A stretch of DNA of 64,000 nucleotides, taken from the NCBI GenBank assembly GCA_021166845.1, contig JAJPEP010000097.1:1-64000 (forward strand), in the 5' to 3' direction. The stretch's first letter is position 1, and each line of letters opens with the position of its first letter. The notes beneath the pieces are model-generated. The model saw nothing but the letters and a program-made list of their open reading frames with translations, did no database searches and was not told the origin of the DNA. Below, in pieces: positions 1 to 9,991 of the stretch. The position numbers and the translations under genes were made by a program. Origin of the DNA: Thiobacillus sp. (GTDB lineage: Bacteria; Pseudomonadota; Gammaproteobacteria; Burkholderiales; Thiobacillaceae).

Positions 1-11
1 AGGGCAGAAAG

Positions 12-40
12 CAAAAAGCCCAACCTTGTGAGTCGGGCTA
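12..40 (-). terminator. Rho-independent terminator downstream of tRNA-Phe
   Basis: Minus strand reads AGCCCgactcacaaggttGGGCTTTTTG: short stem followed by a T tract, just past the tRNA 3' end. Confidence 0.65.
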
Positions 41-65
41 AGTGCTTGGTTTTACAACCGAATTT

Positions 66-141
66 TGGTGGCCAGTCTCGGAATCGAACCAAGGACACGC
101 GGATTTTCAATCCGCTGCTCTACCAACTGAGCTAACTGGCC
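66..141 (-). tRNA. tRNA-Phe (GAA)
   Basis: Minus strand GGCCAGTTAGCTCAGTTGGTAGAGCAGCGGATTGAAAATCCGCGTGTCCTTGGTTCGATTCCGAGACTGGCCACCA: full cloverleaf, anticodon GAA, encoded CCA. Confidence 0.97.
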
Positions 142-485
142 TATCTGTGACTATACGCCGCCACATTAAAGAACAAGCGCTTGGGCGCAGGCATCCGCAA
201 CCCAACGCACTTGTCCCAGGGTTGCGAGCGTCAGAAAAACATCAGGAAACATTTTTCTGTGCTCACAAGCCGGGCGAGTATAAGCGAGACGTCCGCTTTT
301 GTGAAGCCGAAGCCGGTGCCGGAGCCTGCGCATCAAGGGTCGCACCGATCCTATGCGGTCAATCATCATGGCTGCATCGAATGACTGTTTATCGGTCTTA
401 AAATCTGTTTGCGTTGGGGCATCGGCAATGTTGACTTGCATATTCCTCCCCCGCTGTTTGCAAGCGCTTGTCAGAAAAACCAACG

Positions 486-509
486 CGTTATATATTTAAA
501 AATACAACG
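486..509. promoter_or_regulatory. ModE-box-like palindrome upstream of the modE-like gene
   Basis: CGTTATAT-N8-ATACAACG; resembles the known ModE operator form CGNTATAT-N-TAcATAACG. Confidence 0.6.
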
Positions 510-528
510 GGTCTGGCAAGGATCGATT

Positions 529-873
529 TTGGATAAACGGATCAAACCCAAACTGCGCATCTTGCTGGGAGCGGAAATTGCTATCGGTCCAGGCAAGGCG
601 GATCTGCTCGATGCTGTGGCCCGCACTGGATCCATTTCAGCGGCGGCGCGGGAGATGGGCATGTCCTACCGGCGCGCTTGGCTCTTGGTGGACACCATGA
701 ACCGCTGCTTCAAAAGGCCTCTGGTGGAAGCCAGCAAGGGGGGCTCAGGCGGTGGCGGGGCGCGTATCACCGAGCAGGGACTGGATGTTCTGGCCCGCTA
801 CAGGGCCATGGAATTGAAGGCGGCGGCCAGTGTGGCCGCCGAAATGCGCGAGTTCACCCAACTCTTGGCATAA
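529..873 (+). CDS. ModE-type winged-helix molybdate regulator (N-terminal DNA-binding domain only)
   Basis: GKADLLDAVARTGSISAAAREMGMSYRRAWLLVDTMN is typical of the ModE/LysR-like wHTH; TTG start inferred; lies next to modABC. Confidence 0.8.
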   Translation: MDKRIKPKLRILLGAEIAIGPGKADLLDAVARTGSISAAAREMGMSYRRAWLLVDTMNRCFKRPLVEASKGGSGGGGARITEQGLDVLARYRAMELKAAASVAAEMREFTQLLA

Positions 874-925
874 CAAGCAGGCTGATACATATCCGATTGG
901 ATTTCCAGCGCTGTTTTACGCTCAT

Positions 926-949
926 CGCTATATTCAATTGTACATATCG
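926..949. promoter_or_regulatory. ModE-box-like palindrome upstream of modA
   Basis: CGCTATATTCAATTGTACATATCG, 13 bp before the modA ATG. Confidence 0.65.
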
Positions 950-961
950 AAAGGTTATTCC

Positions 962-1756
962 ATGAAGCTGCTCAGGAAACTAAAACGCCTCGCCTTCGCG
1001 ATCTTGGTCATGGCCCCGATCCCGCCCGCCATGGCTGGCTCCCTCACCATCGCCGCTGCCGCTGATCTCAAGTTCGCCATGGCGGAGGTGGTGGACAAGT
1101 TTCGCGCTGCCCGACCCGACAACAAAATCGAGGTGATCTACGGTTCCTCAGGCAAGTTCTTCACCCAGATCAAGAATGGCGCGCCCTTCGACATGTATTT
1201 CTCCGCTGACATCGAGTACCCGCGCAAGCTGGAGAAAGATGGTCTGACGGCCGGTTTCACCCGGCCCTACGCGGTGGGGCGCATCGTTTTGTGGAGTCTG
1301 AAGCCTGAACTGGCGAAGATGGCACTTAAGGACTTGCCCAACAGCTCCATCCGCAAGTTCGCCATCGCCAACCCCCAGCACGCCCCCTATGGCCTGCGTG
1401 GCAAGGAGGCCTTGCAGCACCAGGGCGTCTGGACAGCCATGGAGACCAAGCTGGTGATGGGCGAGAACATCGCCCACACCGCCCAGTTCATCGACACCGG
1501 CGCGGCTGATGCCGGTATCGTCGCGCTGGCCCTGGTACTGTCGCCGACCATGCAGGGCAAGGGTGCCTGGACGTTGATCCCGGATGCCTGGCATGAGCCG
1601 CTGGAACAGGGCTTCGCCATCACCCAGCGTGCCGCCGGCAACCCCCTGGCCAAGGACTTCGCCAACTACATGGCGAGCGAGTCGGCCCGCGCGGTGATGC
1701 GCCGTTACGGATTCGCGCTGCCAGGCGAAGAAGGAAAAAACGCGGAAGGGAAATGA
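962..1756 (+). CDS. modA: Molybdate ABC transporter substrate-binding protein
   Basis: Signal peptide plus SLTIAAAADLKFAMAEVVDKF; followed by modB and modC. Confidence 0.95.
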   Translation: MKLLRKLKRLAFAILVMAPIPPAMAGSLTIAAAADLKFAMAEVVDKFRAARPDNKIEVIYGSSGKFFTQIKNGAPFDMYFSADIEYPRKLEKDGLTAGFTRPYAVGRIVLWSLKPELAKMALKDLPNSSIRKFAIANPQHAPYGLRGKEALQHQGVWTAMETKLVMGENIAHTAQFIDTGAADAGIVALALVLSPTMQGKGAWTLIPDAWHEPLEQGFAITQRAAGNPLAKDFANYMASESARAVMRRYGFALPGEEGKNAEGK

Positions 1757-1757
1757 C

Positions 1758-2435
1758 ATGTCGTCGGCTGATTGGATGGCGTTGACCACCACGCTCAAAT
1801 TGTCGGCCGTCACCACGATAGTGTTGCTGATTCTCGGCACCCCCATCGCCTGGTGGCTGGCGCGAACGAAAAGCAAGGTGTCGGTAGTGGTGGAAGCCGT
1901 GGTGGCGCTGCCGCTGGTGCTGCCGCCGACAGTGCTGGGCTTCTACATGCTGGTGGCGCTGGGGCCGAATGGACCCATCGGCGGCACGCTGGAATCCTTC
2001 GGCCTGCATCATCTGGCCTTCACCTTCACCGGCCTGGCGCTGGCCTCGACCTTATATTCCCTGCCGTTCATGGTGCAGCCACTCAAGGATGCCTTCGCTG
2101 CCGTTGGCGGCCGCATGACCGAGGTAGCCGCCACCCTCCGCGCCAGCCCTTGGGACCGCTTTTTCAGCGTCGTCGTGCCGCTCTCACGGCGAGGTTTCCT
2201 CACCGCCATCACCCTCACCTTCGCGCACACAGTGGGCGAATTCGGTGTGGTACTGATGGTGGGCGGCAATATCCCGGGCGAAACGCGGGTGCTGTCCATC
2301 GCCATCTACGATCATGCCGAGGCCATGGACTACGCCAGCGCACACCTTCTGGCCGGCGGCCTGCTGGTGGCCTCCTTCCTGTTGCTGCTCACGGTGTATT
2401 TACTCAACCGGCGTTACATGGTGGTGCATCCGTGA
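1758..2435 (+). CDS. modB: Molybdate ABC transporter permease
   Basis: 225 aa, PLVLPPTVLGFYML and HTVGEFGVVLMVGGNIPGETRVLSIAIYD. Confidence 0.96.
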   Translation: MSSADWMALTTTLKLSAVTTIVLLILGTPIAWWLARTKSKVSVVVEAVVALPLVLPPTVLGFYMLVALGPNGPIGGTLESFGLHHLAFTFTGLALASTLYSLPFMVQPLKDAFAAVGGRMTEVAATLRASPWDRFFSVVVPLSRRGFLTAITLTFAHTVGEFGVVLMVGGNIPGETRVLSIAIYDHAEAMDYASAHLLAGGLLVASFLLLLTVYLLNRRYMVVHP

Positions 2436-3502
2436 GCATCCGCGCCCGCTTCAAGCTCGACTACTCCGGCTTCTCGCTCGACGTCGACCTCGACCTGCCC
2501 GGGCGCGGCGTCACCGCCCTGTTCGGCCATTCCGGTTCCGGCAAGACCACGCTGCTGCGCGCCGTCGCCGGGCTGGAGCATGCGCCCGGCGGCACGCTGT
2601 CCGTCAACGGCGAGGTCTGGCAGGACGCCGCGACGTTCCGGCCGACCCACCGGCGCCCGCTGGGCTACGTGTTCCAGGAAGCCAGCCTGTTTCCGCATCT
2701 CGACGTGCGGGCCAATCTGGAATTCGGGCAGAAGCGCGTGCCGCAAGCGCAGCGCCGGGTCTCGCTCGACCAGGCGGTGGCCATGCTCGACATCGGCCAT
2801 CTGCTCGGCCGCAAGCCTGCGCGGCTGTCCGGCGGCGAATGCCAGCGCGTCGGCATCGCGCGCGCGCTCGCCACCAGCCCGCGGCTGCTGCTGATGGACG
2901 AGCCGCTGGCGGCGCTCGATTTCGCGCTGAAGCAGGAAATCCTGCCCTACCTGGAACGTCTGCACGACGGGCTCGACATCCCCGTGCTCTATGTCAGCCA
3001 CGCGCCCGACGAAGTGGCGCGCCTGGCCGATCACATCGTGGTGATGCAGGGCGGCCGTGCGGTGGCCGCCGGCCCGCTCACCGACACCCTCGCCCGCCTC
3101 GACCTGCCCATCAGGCTGGGCGAGGATGCCGGCGTGGTGCTGGATGCGGTGGTGGCGGCGCGCGACGAAGAATGGCATCTGGCGCACATGGAATTCGCCG
3201 GCGGCCGCCTGTGGGTGCGCGACCACGGCCTGCCGGTCGGCCGCCGCGCCCGCGTGCGCATCCTCGCCCGCGACGTCAGCCTGGCGCGCGCGCCGACGAC
3301 CGGCACCAGCATCCTCAACACCCTGCCCGCCGTCGTCGTGGACAGCGTCGACGACGCCCATCCGGCGCTCACCCTGGTCAAGCTGCGCGTCGGCGAATCG
3401 CCGCTGCTGGCGCGCCTGACCCGACGCTCCGCGCATGCGCTCGAACTCGCTCCCGGGCGGATGGTTTACGTTCAGATCAAGGCGGTGGCGCTGATTGGGT
3501 GA
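2432..3502 (+). CDS. modC: Molybdate ABC transporter ATP-binding protein
   Basis: GTG start overlapping the modB stop (GTGA); Walker A GHSGSGKTT, signature LSGGE, C-terminal MOP-like domain. Confidence 0.95.
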   Translation: MSIRARFKLDYSGFSLDVDLDLPGRGVTALFGHSGSGKTTLLRAVAGLEHAPGGTLSVNGEVWQDAATFRPTHRRPLGYVFQEASLFPHLDVRANLEFGQKRVPQAQRRVSLDQAVAMLDIGHLLGRKPARLSGGECQRVGIARALATSPRLLLMDEPLAALDFALKQEILPYLERLHDGLDIPVLYVSHAPDEVARLADHIVVMQGGRAVAAGPLTDTLARLDLPIRLGEDAGVVLDAVVAARDEEWHLAHMEFAGGRLWVRDHGLPVGRRARVRILARDVSLARAPTTGTSILNTLPAVVVDSVDDAHPALTLVKLRVGESPLLARLTRRSAHALELAPGRMVYVQIKAVALIG

Positions 3503-3527
3503 GCGCCGGGTTGAGCCAGGGGCCCAA

Positions 3528-4322
3528 CTACAATGATTTTTCCACTTCGACGTCGAGCCGATACCCCACCCCGACGACTGTTTTGAGCAGCGCCGGGAAC
3601 TTGACGTCGTCGCCGAGGCGGCGCCGCAAGCGCGTGATGGGGCGATCCAGCGTCCTGTTCTCGACGTCCGTGTCGGCGCCCCAGACGATGGCGATCAATT
3701 GCCGGCGGGTCAGCAACTGACGGGGAAAGGTTAAAAACGCCCTCAGCACCTCGAATTCCCGCTTGTCGAGCAGGATCGATTTTCCATCGCGCGACTCCAG
3801 TCGGCGCTCGTGACAATGGAGCGCCCATCCGGAAAAACGGTATACGCGGATGGACGCCTCGCGGGGATCGGCCGACTCGATTCGCGCCAGGCTCAAAACC
3901 CGCCTGATCGTGGCCACCAGTTTGCGCGGCTGGATGGGCAAGGCCAGCCGGGCATCGGGTTCGAAGCCGAGGGCGGCGGCACGGCCTGGAAACACATGCG
4001 ATCGGTCCAGAACGATCATGGGCATTTCCGGCTTTTCCGAAAGCCACTTCGGTCTGTTCGCGCGCTGACCCATGCCATCCAGGGCAAGGATCAGCACGTC
4101 GGCCGGCGGGGGCGAGGCCTCCATGTCCGTTGCCGCGACGACATCAAAGCCTTTGCCGCGCAAATAATCCACGAGCAGGGCCCGCGTCAGCGGATCGGGG
4201 TCGGACAAAAAAATTCGCGGGGAAAATATGGCCGTCGCTTCGGCTTCAGCGCCTGGCCGGAGCAAATCGGACTGTCCTGAATATCGCGGGCTCATCGGCG
4301 AACCCTGTTTTTCCTGCGGCAT
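3528..4322 (-). CDS. OmpR/PhoB-type response regulator with degenerate receiver
   Basis: C-terminal winged helix (LLDKREFEVLRAFLTFPRQLLTRRQLI...TLDRPITRLRRRLGDD...TVVGVGYRL); receiver has DVLILALDG and LALPIQP where DLVVLDLMLPG and YLSKPFNP are expected. Confidence 0.85.
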   Translation of the reverse strand: MPQEKQGSPMSPRYSGQSDLLRPGAEAEATAIFSPRIFLSDPDPLTRALLVDYLRGKGFDVVAATDMEASPPPADVLILALDGMGQRANRPKWLSEKPEMPMIVLDRSHVFPGRAAALGFEPDARLALPIQPRKLVATIRRVLSLARIESADPREASIRVYRFSGWALHCHERRLESRDGKSILLDKREFEVLRAFLTFPRQLLTRRQLIAIVWGADTDVENRTLDRPITRLRRRLGDDVKFPALLKTVVGVGYRLDVEVEKSL

Positions 4323-4386
4323 GGGAATGGCGGTGTTTTGCGGGTCGGGGGCCTGCCGTTACGGTTGCATGGTTCCCCGGTCGCGC

Positions 4387-5214
4387 TCAGCCGAAGCGGC
4401 CCGTTATGTAATCTTCGGTCTGCTTGACCGTGGGCGTGAGGAACACGTCGTTGGTGCGGCCCATTTCGATCAGCTCGCCCATGTACATGAATGCGGTGTA
4501 ATCGGAAACCCGCGCCGCCTGCTGCATGTTGTGGGTAACGATAATGATCGTGTAGCGATCTTTCATCTCGTTGACCAGTTCCTCGATCTTGGCGGTGGAA
4601 ATGGGATCGAGCGCGGACGCCGGCTCGTCGAGCAGCAGGACATCCGGCTCCAGGGCGATGGCGCGGGCGATCACCAGGCGCTGTTGCTGGCCGCCGGAAA
4701 GGCTCATGCCGTTCTCGTTGAGGCGATCCTTGACTTCGTTCCACAGCGCCGCGCCGCGCAGGGCCTTCTCGACCGCTTCATCCAGCGTGCTGCGATTGTT
4801 GACGCCCATGATGCGCAGGCCGTAGGCCACGTTTTCGTAGATGGACTTGGGGAACGGGTTGGGCTTCTGGAACACCATGCCGACGCGACGGCGCAGCAGC
4901 GCGACGTTGACGTCGCGGTCATAGATGTTCTTGCCTTCCATCAGAATCTTGCCGTCCACGCGACAGATGTCGACCAGGTCGTTCATGCGGTTGAAGCAGC
5001 GGAGCAGGGTCGACTTGCCGCAGCCGCTGGGGCCGATGAATGCGGTCACGCGGTTTTTCGGCAGGTTCATGCCGACGCTTTTCAGCGCTTGGGCTTCGCC
5101 GTAATAAAGATTCAGATTCTCGACACGGATCGCCACTTCGTCCGTGTCTTCCGTCTGCGTGCGCCCCAAGCCGGCTATCTTTATCGCGTGGGTTTTCGGG
5201 CTGGCTTCGCTCAT
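4387..5214 (-). CDS. pstB: Phosphate ABC transporter ATP-binding protein
   Basis: [28 protein letters not shown]; adjacent to pstA/pstC; ATG at 5214 chosen. Confidence 0.97.
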   Translation of the reverse strand: MSEASPKTHAIKIAGLGRTQTEDTDEVAIRVENLNLYYGEAQALKSVGMNLPKNRVTAFIGPSGCGKSTLLRCFNRMNDLVDICRVDGKILMEGKNIYDRDVNVALLRRRVGMVFQKPNPFPKSIYENVAYGLRIMGVNNRSTLDEAVEKALRGAALWNEVKDRLNENGMSLSGGQQQRLVIARAIALEPDVLLLDEPASALDPISTAKIEELVNEMKDRYTIIIVTHNMQQAARVSDYTAFMYMGELIEMGRTNDVFLTPTVKQTEDYITGRFG

Positions 5215-5257
5215 TTCTAAGTCCTTCGGATCTATCGTTGTATGGGGAGGCGGGCGA

Positions 5258-6913
5258 TCAAACGCCTTCGAGGCCGCGCATACGCTCGCGCAGGCGGTTG
5301 CGCAGCCGGATCGCGAACAGGTTGAGCACGACAATGGTGATTACCAGCAGGAGTGAAGTGGCATAAACCAGGGGGCGTGCCGCTTCGACGTTGGGACTCT
5401 GGAAGCCGACGTCGTAGATATGGAAGCCCAGGTGCATGAATTTCCGCTCCAGGTGCAGGAAGGGAAAGTTGCCGTCGAGCGGCAGGCTGGGAGCCAGCTT
5501 CACCACGCCGACCAGCATCAGAGGGGCCACTTCGCCGGCTGCGCGAGCGACCGCCAGGATCAGGCCGGTCATCATCGCCGGGCTGGCGATGGGCAGCACG
5601 GTACGCCACAGGGTTTCCGCCTTGGTCGCGCCCAGCGCCAGGCTTCCTTCACGGATTGAGCGAGGAACGCGCGCCAAGCCTTCCTCGGTCGCCACGATGA
5701 CGACCGGCAGGGTCAGCAACGCCAGTGTGAGCGAAGACCAGAGAATGCCGGGGCTGCCGAACACCGGGGCGGGATGCGCTTCGGGAAAGAACAACGCGTC
5801 GATATTGCCGCCGAGAAAATAGACGAAGAAACCCAGGCCGAACACCCCGTAAACAATCGACGGCACACCCGCGAGGTTGTTGACCGAGATGCGGATGATC
5901 CGGATCAGCGGACCCTGTTTGGCATATTCGCGCATATAGACGGCCGCCATGATGCCCAGCGGCGTCACCATGACCGACATCAGCAGCACCATCAGCACAG
6001 TGCCGAAGATGGCGGGGAAAATGCCGCCCTCGGTATTCGCCTCGCGCGGATCGTCGACGATGAATTCATACAGCTTCCGCAGGTAGTGGCCGGCCTTTTC
6101 CGGGAGGCTCATGTCATTGGGCTTGATGACGTCGGCGATCTTGGAAAACGGAATCTCGATCACCTGGCCATCCTGGATCTCGGCGGTCAGGCTGTCGCGC
6201 TGGTTTTGCGCCCGCAGTTCGTCCAGCCGCGCCTGCAGTCTGGCGAATGCAGCGTCGTGTATCTGCAGTTCCTGGCCGATCGCGGCCATCGCCTCGTCGC
6301 CGAGTTCGCCCAGCAGTTCGAGCTTGCGCTGCTTCAGGCGCAGACGCTCAAGGCTGTAGTTGATCTTGCCGATGTCGTGTTTCTCGATGCTCAGGATCTC
6401 GTCGAACAGGTCCTTGGAACGCGCCAGCCGCTTCTGCAATTCGGGCCACGCGGCTTCACCCTCGGCCACGACCTGGCCGTTTTCCTTGACCGATTTGAGA
6501 TGGCCGAAAAAACCGCCCCATTCATGCCGTTCGATCGAGATCACATCCTTCGGGTACTTGAACTCGCCCAGCAGGGGCGTGGGGATCCATTTGAAATCGA
6601 CCCCGTAGACGTCACGGTTGCCCTGCTTGAAGAGATAACGGCTGGTGAATTTGTCGTCGCTCTTGATGTCGTAGCCAGACTCCCGCAGCCGCAGCAGGGA
6701 AATTTCTTCCTTGTCGCGCAGTTCGCCGATCAGGCGCTGGACGCTGCCGTCGGATTCTGTGACCGTCGTTTCCACCAAGGGCTTCGGCCACCAGTGGCCA
6801 AGGCCCTGGGCCGCCGTCATCCAGACCACGGCGTACACCGACACGAGGGACAGGGCCACCGCCCCGGCCGTCATCCAAATCCAGGGCTCGCCGCCCTTGA
6901 ACCAGTCACGCAT
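5258..6913 (-). CDS. pstA: Phosphate ABC transporter permease PstA (long N-terminal extension)
   Basis: [41 protein letters not shown]. Confidence 0.95.
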   Translation of the reverse strand: MRDWFKGGEPWIWMTAGAVALSLVSVYAVVWMTAAQGLGHWWPKPLVETTVTESDGSVQRLIGELRDKEEISLLRLRESGYDIKSDDKFTSRYLFKQGNRDVYGVDFKWIPTPLLGEFKYPKDVISIERHEWGGFFGHLKSVKENGQVVAEGEAAWPELQKRLARSKDLFDEILSIEKHDIGKINYSLERLRLKQRKLELLGELGDEAMAAIGQELQIHDAAFARLQARLDELRAQNQRDSLTAEIQDGQVIEIPFSKIADVIKPNDMSLPEKAGHYLRKLYEFIVDDPREANTEGGIFPAIFGTVLMVLLMSVMVTPLGIMAAVYMREYAKQGPLIRIIRISVNNLAGVPSIVYGVFGLGFFVYFLGGNIDALFFPEAHPAPVFGSPGILWSSLTLALLTLPVVIVATEEGLARVPRSIREGSLALGATKAETLWRTVLPIASPAMMTGLILAVARAAGEVAPLMLVGVVKLAPSLPLDGNFPFLHLERKFMHLGFHIYDVGFQSPNVEAARPLVYATSLLLVITIVVLNLFAIRLRNRLRERMRGLEGV

Positions 6914-6924
6914 CGCTTGGATCC

Positions 6925-9204
6925 TCAGATAGAGCTGTATTTATCGCGCAGGCGCTGGCGCACCAGTTCGGCGAGGGTGTTGATGAAGAAGGTGAAGGCG
7001 AACAGCACCAAGGCCGAGAAGAACAGCAGCAGATAATGGGTCGAACCCACCGCAGCCTCCGGCATTTCCACGCCGATATTGGCCGACAGGGTGCGGAAGC
7101 CGGTAAAAATCGACAGATCCATGACGGCCGTATTGCCGGTGGCCATCAGAACGATCATGGTCTCGCCGACAGCGCGGCCCATGCCCACCATGATGGCGGA
7201 GAAGATGCCCGGGCTGGCGGTCAACAGCACGACATTGAACAGGGTTTGCCAGGGGGTCGCGCCGAGGGCCAGCGATCCGCTGGTGAGGTGCTTGGGCACG
7301 CTGAAAATCGCGTCCTCGGCGATGGAAAAAATGTTGGGGATCACGGCGAAGCCCATGGCGATGCCGACCACCAGGGAGTTGCGCTGCTCGTAGGACCAGC
7401 CCAGTTCATTGCTCACCCAGCGCGGCATGTCACCGCCGAAGAACGTGGCTTCAAGAGGATGGCCCAGCAGGACCGCCGCCCAGATCACCAGGATGATGAC
7501 CGGCGCCAGCAGGGCGGCTTCCCACCCCGGGCCGACGTTATTGATCAACTGCCGCGGAAGCCGATGCCAAACCCACGCCGTGATCACGAAACTGAACGGC
7601 AGCATGAATATCGCCAGCAAGGTGCCAGCGAGGTTGTTGTCGACGAAGGGCGCCAGCCACAAACCTGCCAGAAAACCCAGAATCACGGTCGGCAGGGCTT
7701 CCATGATCTCGATTGACGGCTTGACCACGCTGCGCATCTTCGGCGACATGAAATAGGCCGCGAAAATGGCGCCCAGCACCGCCAGCGGAACCGCCACCAT
7801 CATTGCGTAGAAGGCCGCTTTCAAGGTGCCGAAAGTCAGCGGCGCGACGCTGAATTTCGGCTCGAAATCCGAGTTGGCGGCGGCCGACTGCCACACGTAG
7901 TCCGGCTCTTCATAGCTTTCGTACCAGACCTTGCCCCACAGCGAGCCGAAGGAGATTTCCGGATATTCGTTCTCGACATGGGCCGAACGAATTTCGCCCT
8001 GAGTCGTTTCCAGCAGCACGGCATTCGCACGCGGGGCGAAGGCCATCAGCCGCGCCGGCTCGGCGCCGGTGGCGCGCTCGACCAGCAGGCGCTCGGACGT
8101 GGCGTAATAGAGGCTTACGCCCCCCTTGTCGTCGGCCGCGACGAAGCCCTTGCGGGCATATTCCGGGGCGACCGAAGTGATTGCAGCGCCCATCGGCTTG
8201 AACTCACGAATTCGGGTGAGCGTATTCTTGTTGTTCGCATCCCGCACCTGGAACCACTGGACCAGATGCCCCTTGTCGGTGCCGAGAAGGAGGGAGAACC
8301 CTCCCGACAGTAATGCGGCCGCGGTGACGCGTTCTCCTTCCGGCACGACCGTAACGGTCTGCTTCAGGCTCGGCGCATCCTTGTTCTGGACGTCGAAATG
8401 GCTGACGAAACGGCCGCCGTGCACCACGTAGAGATCGCGCTGCTTGACCTCCAGCAGGATCTGGTCGATCTCGCCCTTGAGCCGGGGCAATTCATGGACA
8501 GCCGCACGCTCGGTCGTGACCGATTCGCCGGTGAAATCGCTCTCGCTGGAGAAGTAGGCCAGCAGCAGGCGATCGTCCCCGGTCTGCGCGACCGCGGTGG
8601 CGCCCTCCTCGTCATGCTGGATGGCCAGGCGCTTGAGCGGCTGGCCGGCGTCGTCCACCACCAGGGCGTCCGTGCCCAGCGGGTAAACCAGGCCTGGCGC
8701 AATGCTGCGAATATCCCTGGTTGGATCCTTCGGATCCTGGGTGAACGTAACCTTGTAATCGTCCTTCAGCAGCAGCAGTCGTCCGTCGGCAAGGCCGAAG
8801 GCCATGGCCCGCTTGCGAAGATCGCCCACCGAAAAACTGGTGGCCCGCACCGATCCGGGCAAGGCAACCCGCTCCTTTAGCAGAGGCTTGCCGTCGAGAA
8901 GGCTGAAGAACGTGACATCGCCCTGGTCGGCAATGCGAGCCCCGATCTCGACCTGCTCCTCCATCGCGAGGTGAACCGTCGACTGATCCGTCAGCGAAGG
9001 CACTGCCAGGGATTTCAGCTCGTCCATGTGGGAGGGCATGAACAGGGGCGCCACCACGCCGGCGAGATAGAAAAAGATCGTGCTGATCGCGATGATCACG
9101 CTCAGGCCGCCCAGGACCATGACGTACTTGAACAGCCTGTCCTTCGCCATCCGGCGGCCGGTGAAGCCCCCCGCGGAGGTAATGCTGGATTCAATCTTTT
9201 CCAT
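6925..9204 (-). CDS. pstC: Phosphate ABC transporter permease PstC with large periplasmic domain
   Basis: 759 aa; C-terminal permease domain ([40 protein letters not shown]). Confidence 0.94.
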   Translation of the reverse strand: MEKIESSITSAGGFTGRRMAKDRLFKYVMVLGGLSVIIAISTIFFYLAGVVAPLFMPSHMDELKSLAVPSLTDQSTVHLAMEEQVEIGARIADQGDVTFFSLLDGKPLLKERVALPGSVRATSFSVGDLRKRAMAFGLADGRLLLLKDDYKVTFTQDPKDPTRDIRSIAPGLVYPLGTDALVVDDAGQPLKRLAIQHDEEGATAVAQTGDDRLLLAYFSSESDFTGESVTTERAAVHELPRLKGEIDQILLEVKQRDLYVVHGGRFVSHFDVQNKDAPSLKQTVTVVPEGERVTAAALLSGGFSLLLGTDKGHLVQWFQVRDANNKNTLTRIREFKPMGAAITSVAPEYARKGFVAADDKGGVSLYYATSERLLVERATGAEPARLMAFAPRANAVLLETTQGEIRSAHVENEYPEISFGSLWGKVWYESYEEPDYVWQSAAANSDFEPKFSVAPLTFGTLKAAFYAMMVAVPLAVLGAIFAAYFMSPKMRSVVKPSIEIMEALPTVILGFLAGLWLAPFVDNNLAGTLLAIFMLPFSFVITAWVWHRLPRQLINNVGPGWEAALLAPVIILVIWAAVLLGHPLEATFFGGDMPRWVSNELGWSYEQRNSLVVGIAMGFAVIPNIFSIAEDAIFSVPKHLTSGSLALGATPWQTLFNVVLLTASPGIFSAIMVGMGRAVGETMIVLMATGNTAVMDLSIFTGFRTLSANIGVEMPEAAVGSTHYLLLFFSALVLFAFTFFINTLAELVRQRLRDKYSSI

Positions 9205-9309
9205 GATTTACCACGTAATCCATGCGCCCAGGCGCATAAACCTTGCAAAAATGGGGCCGAACCCGATGCAGGTTCGGCCCGGTTTTCGGCCATTCGACCG
9301 GATTGTTTT

Positions 9310-9924
9310 TTACTTGCGCAGCGCGCTGAACTGCTCGACGAGGGCGACGGGGCGTCCCTTTTTCTTGGTAACGCCGTTCAAGGCGTAGATCACGGTTTCG
9401 CCCTTGGGACCGGCGCCGATTTCCGTGTAGGTAAAGGTGATTTCCTTGTGGGCCAGATAGTCCTGGAAATCCTTCCATTCACCGAAGACATGGAAGCGGC
9501 CATTGCGCAGCACTTCACCGTAGAAGGCGCCGACATCCCTGGTGCGGCCGTCGAAAATGTCCTCGGCGGCGGTGGGCTTGTCCAGATGCTTGCCGTCCGC
9601 CTTGGTGATTCCGAAGATCACGGTTTCACCCTCGGGTCCGGCACCGATGCGGGTCCGGGTCAGCGGCACTTCATCGGTATTCAGAAAGCTGACGTAGATC
9701 TTGGGGTCGGTCATGGCGTAGATACGGCCATTCTCGTGGTACGCCATAAAATATGTCTGCTTCTGGGCCGGGGCTTCGGCTTTCGCCGCGACCGGGGCGC
9801 TTTCGGTCTTTGCGACAGGCATTGCCGCCTTGCTGTCGGTCGGGGCCTGGTGGGTGGCACACCCGCCCAGAATAAACAGGGCGGACAGTGCAACAACCGA
9901 TTTTCGCTGCAGGGTATTCAACAT
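9310..9924 (-). CDS. Two-repeat lipoprotein encoded inside the pst operon
   Basis: Lipobox LGGCA; two similar units containing TRIGAGPEGETVIFGI and TEIGAGPKGETVIYAL. Confidence 0.8.
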   Translation of the reverse strand: MLNTLQRKSVVALSALFILGGCATHQAPTDSKAAMPVAKTESAPVAAKAEAPAQKQTYFMAYHENGRIYAMTDPKIYVSFLNTDEVPLTRTRIGAGPEGETVIFGITKADGKHLDKPTAAEDIFDGRTRDVGAFYGEVLRNGRFHVFGEWKDFQDYLAHKEITFTYTEIGAGPKGETVIYALNGVTKKKGRPVALVEQFSALRK

Positions 9925-9991
9925 GTTTTCACTCCATTCTCGTTGTCCGCCGCGCCCCGTCAGGGGCGCGGCGGCAGGGTTGCATGCGGGA

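Noticed and set aside
142-480. Overlapping ORFs on both strands between tRNA-Phe and the modE-like gene
   Set aside because: No recognisable domain, poor start context and mutually overlapping; treated as intergenic.
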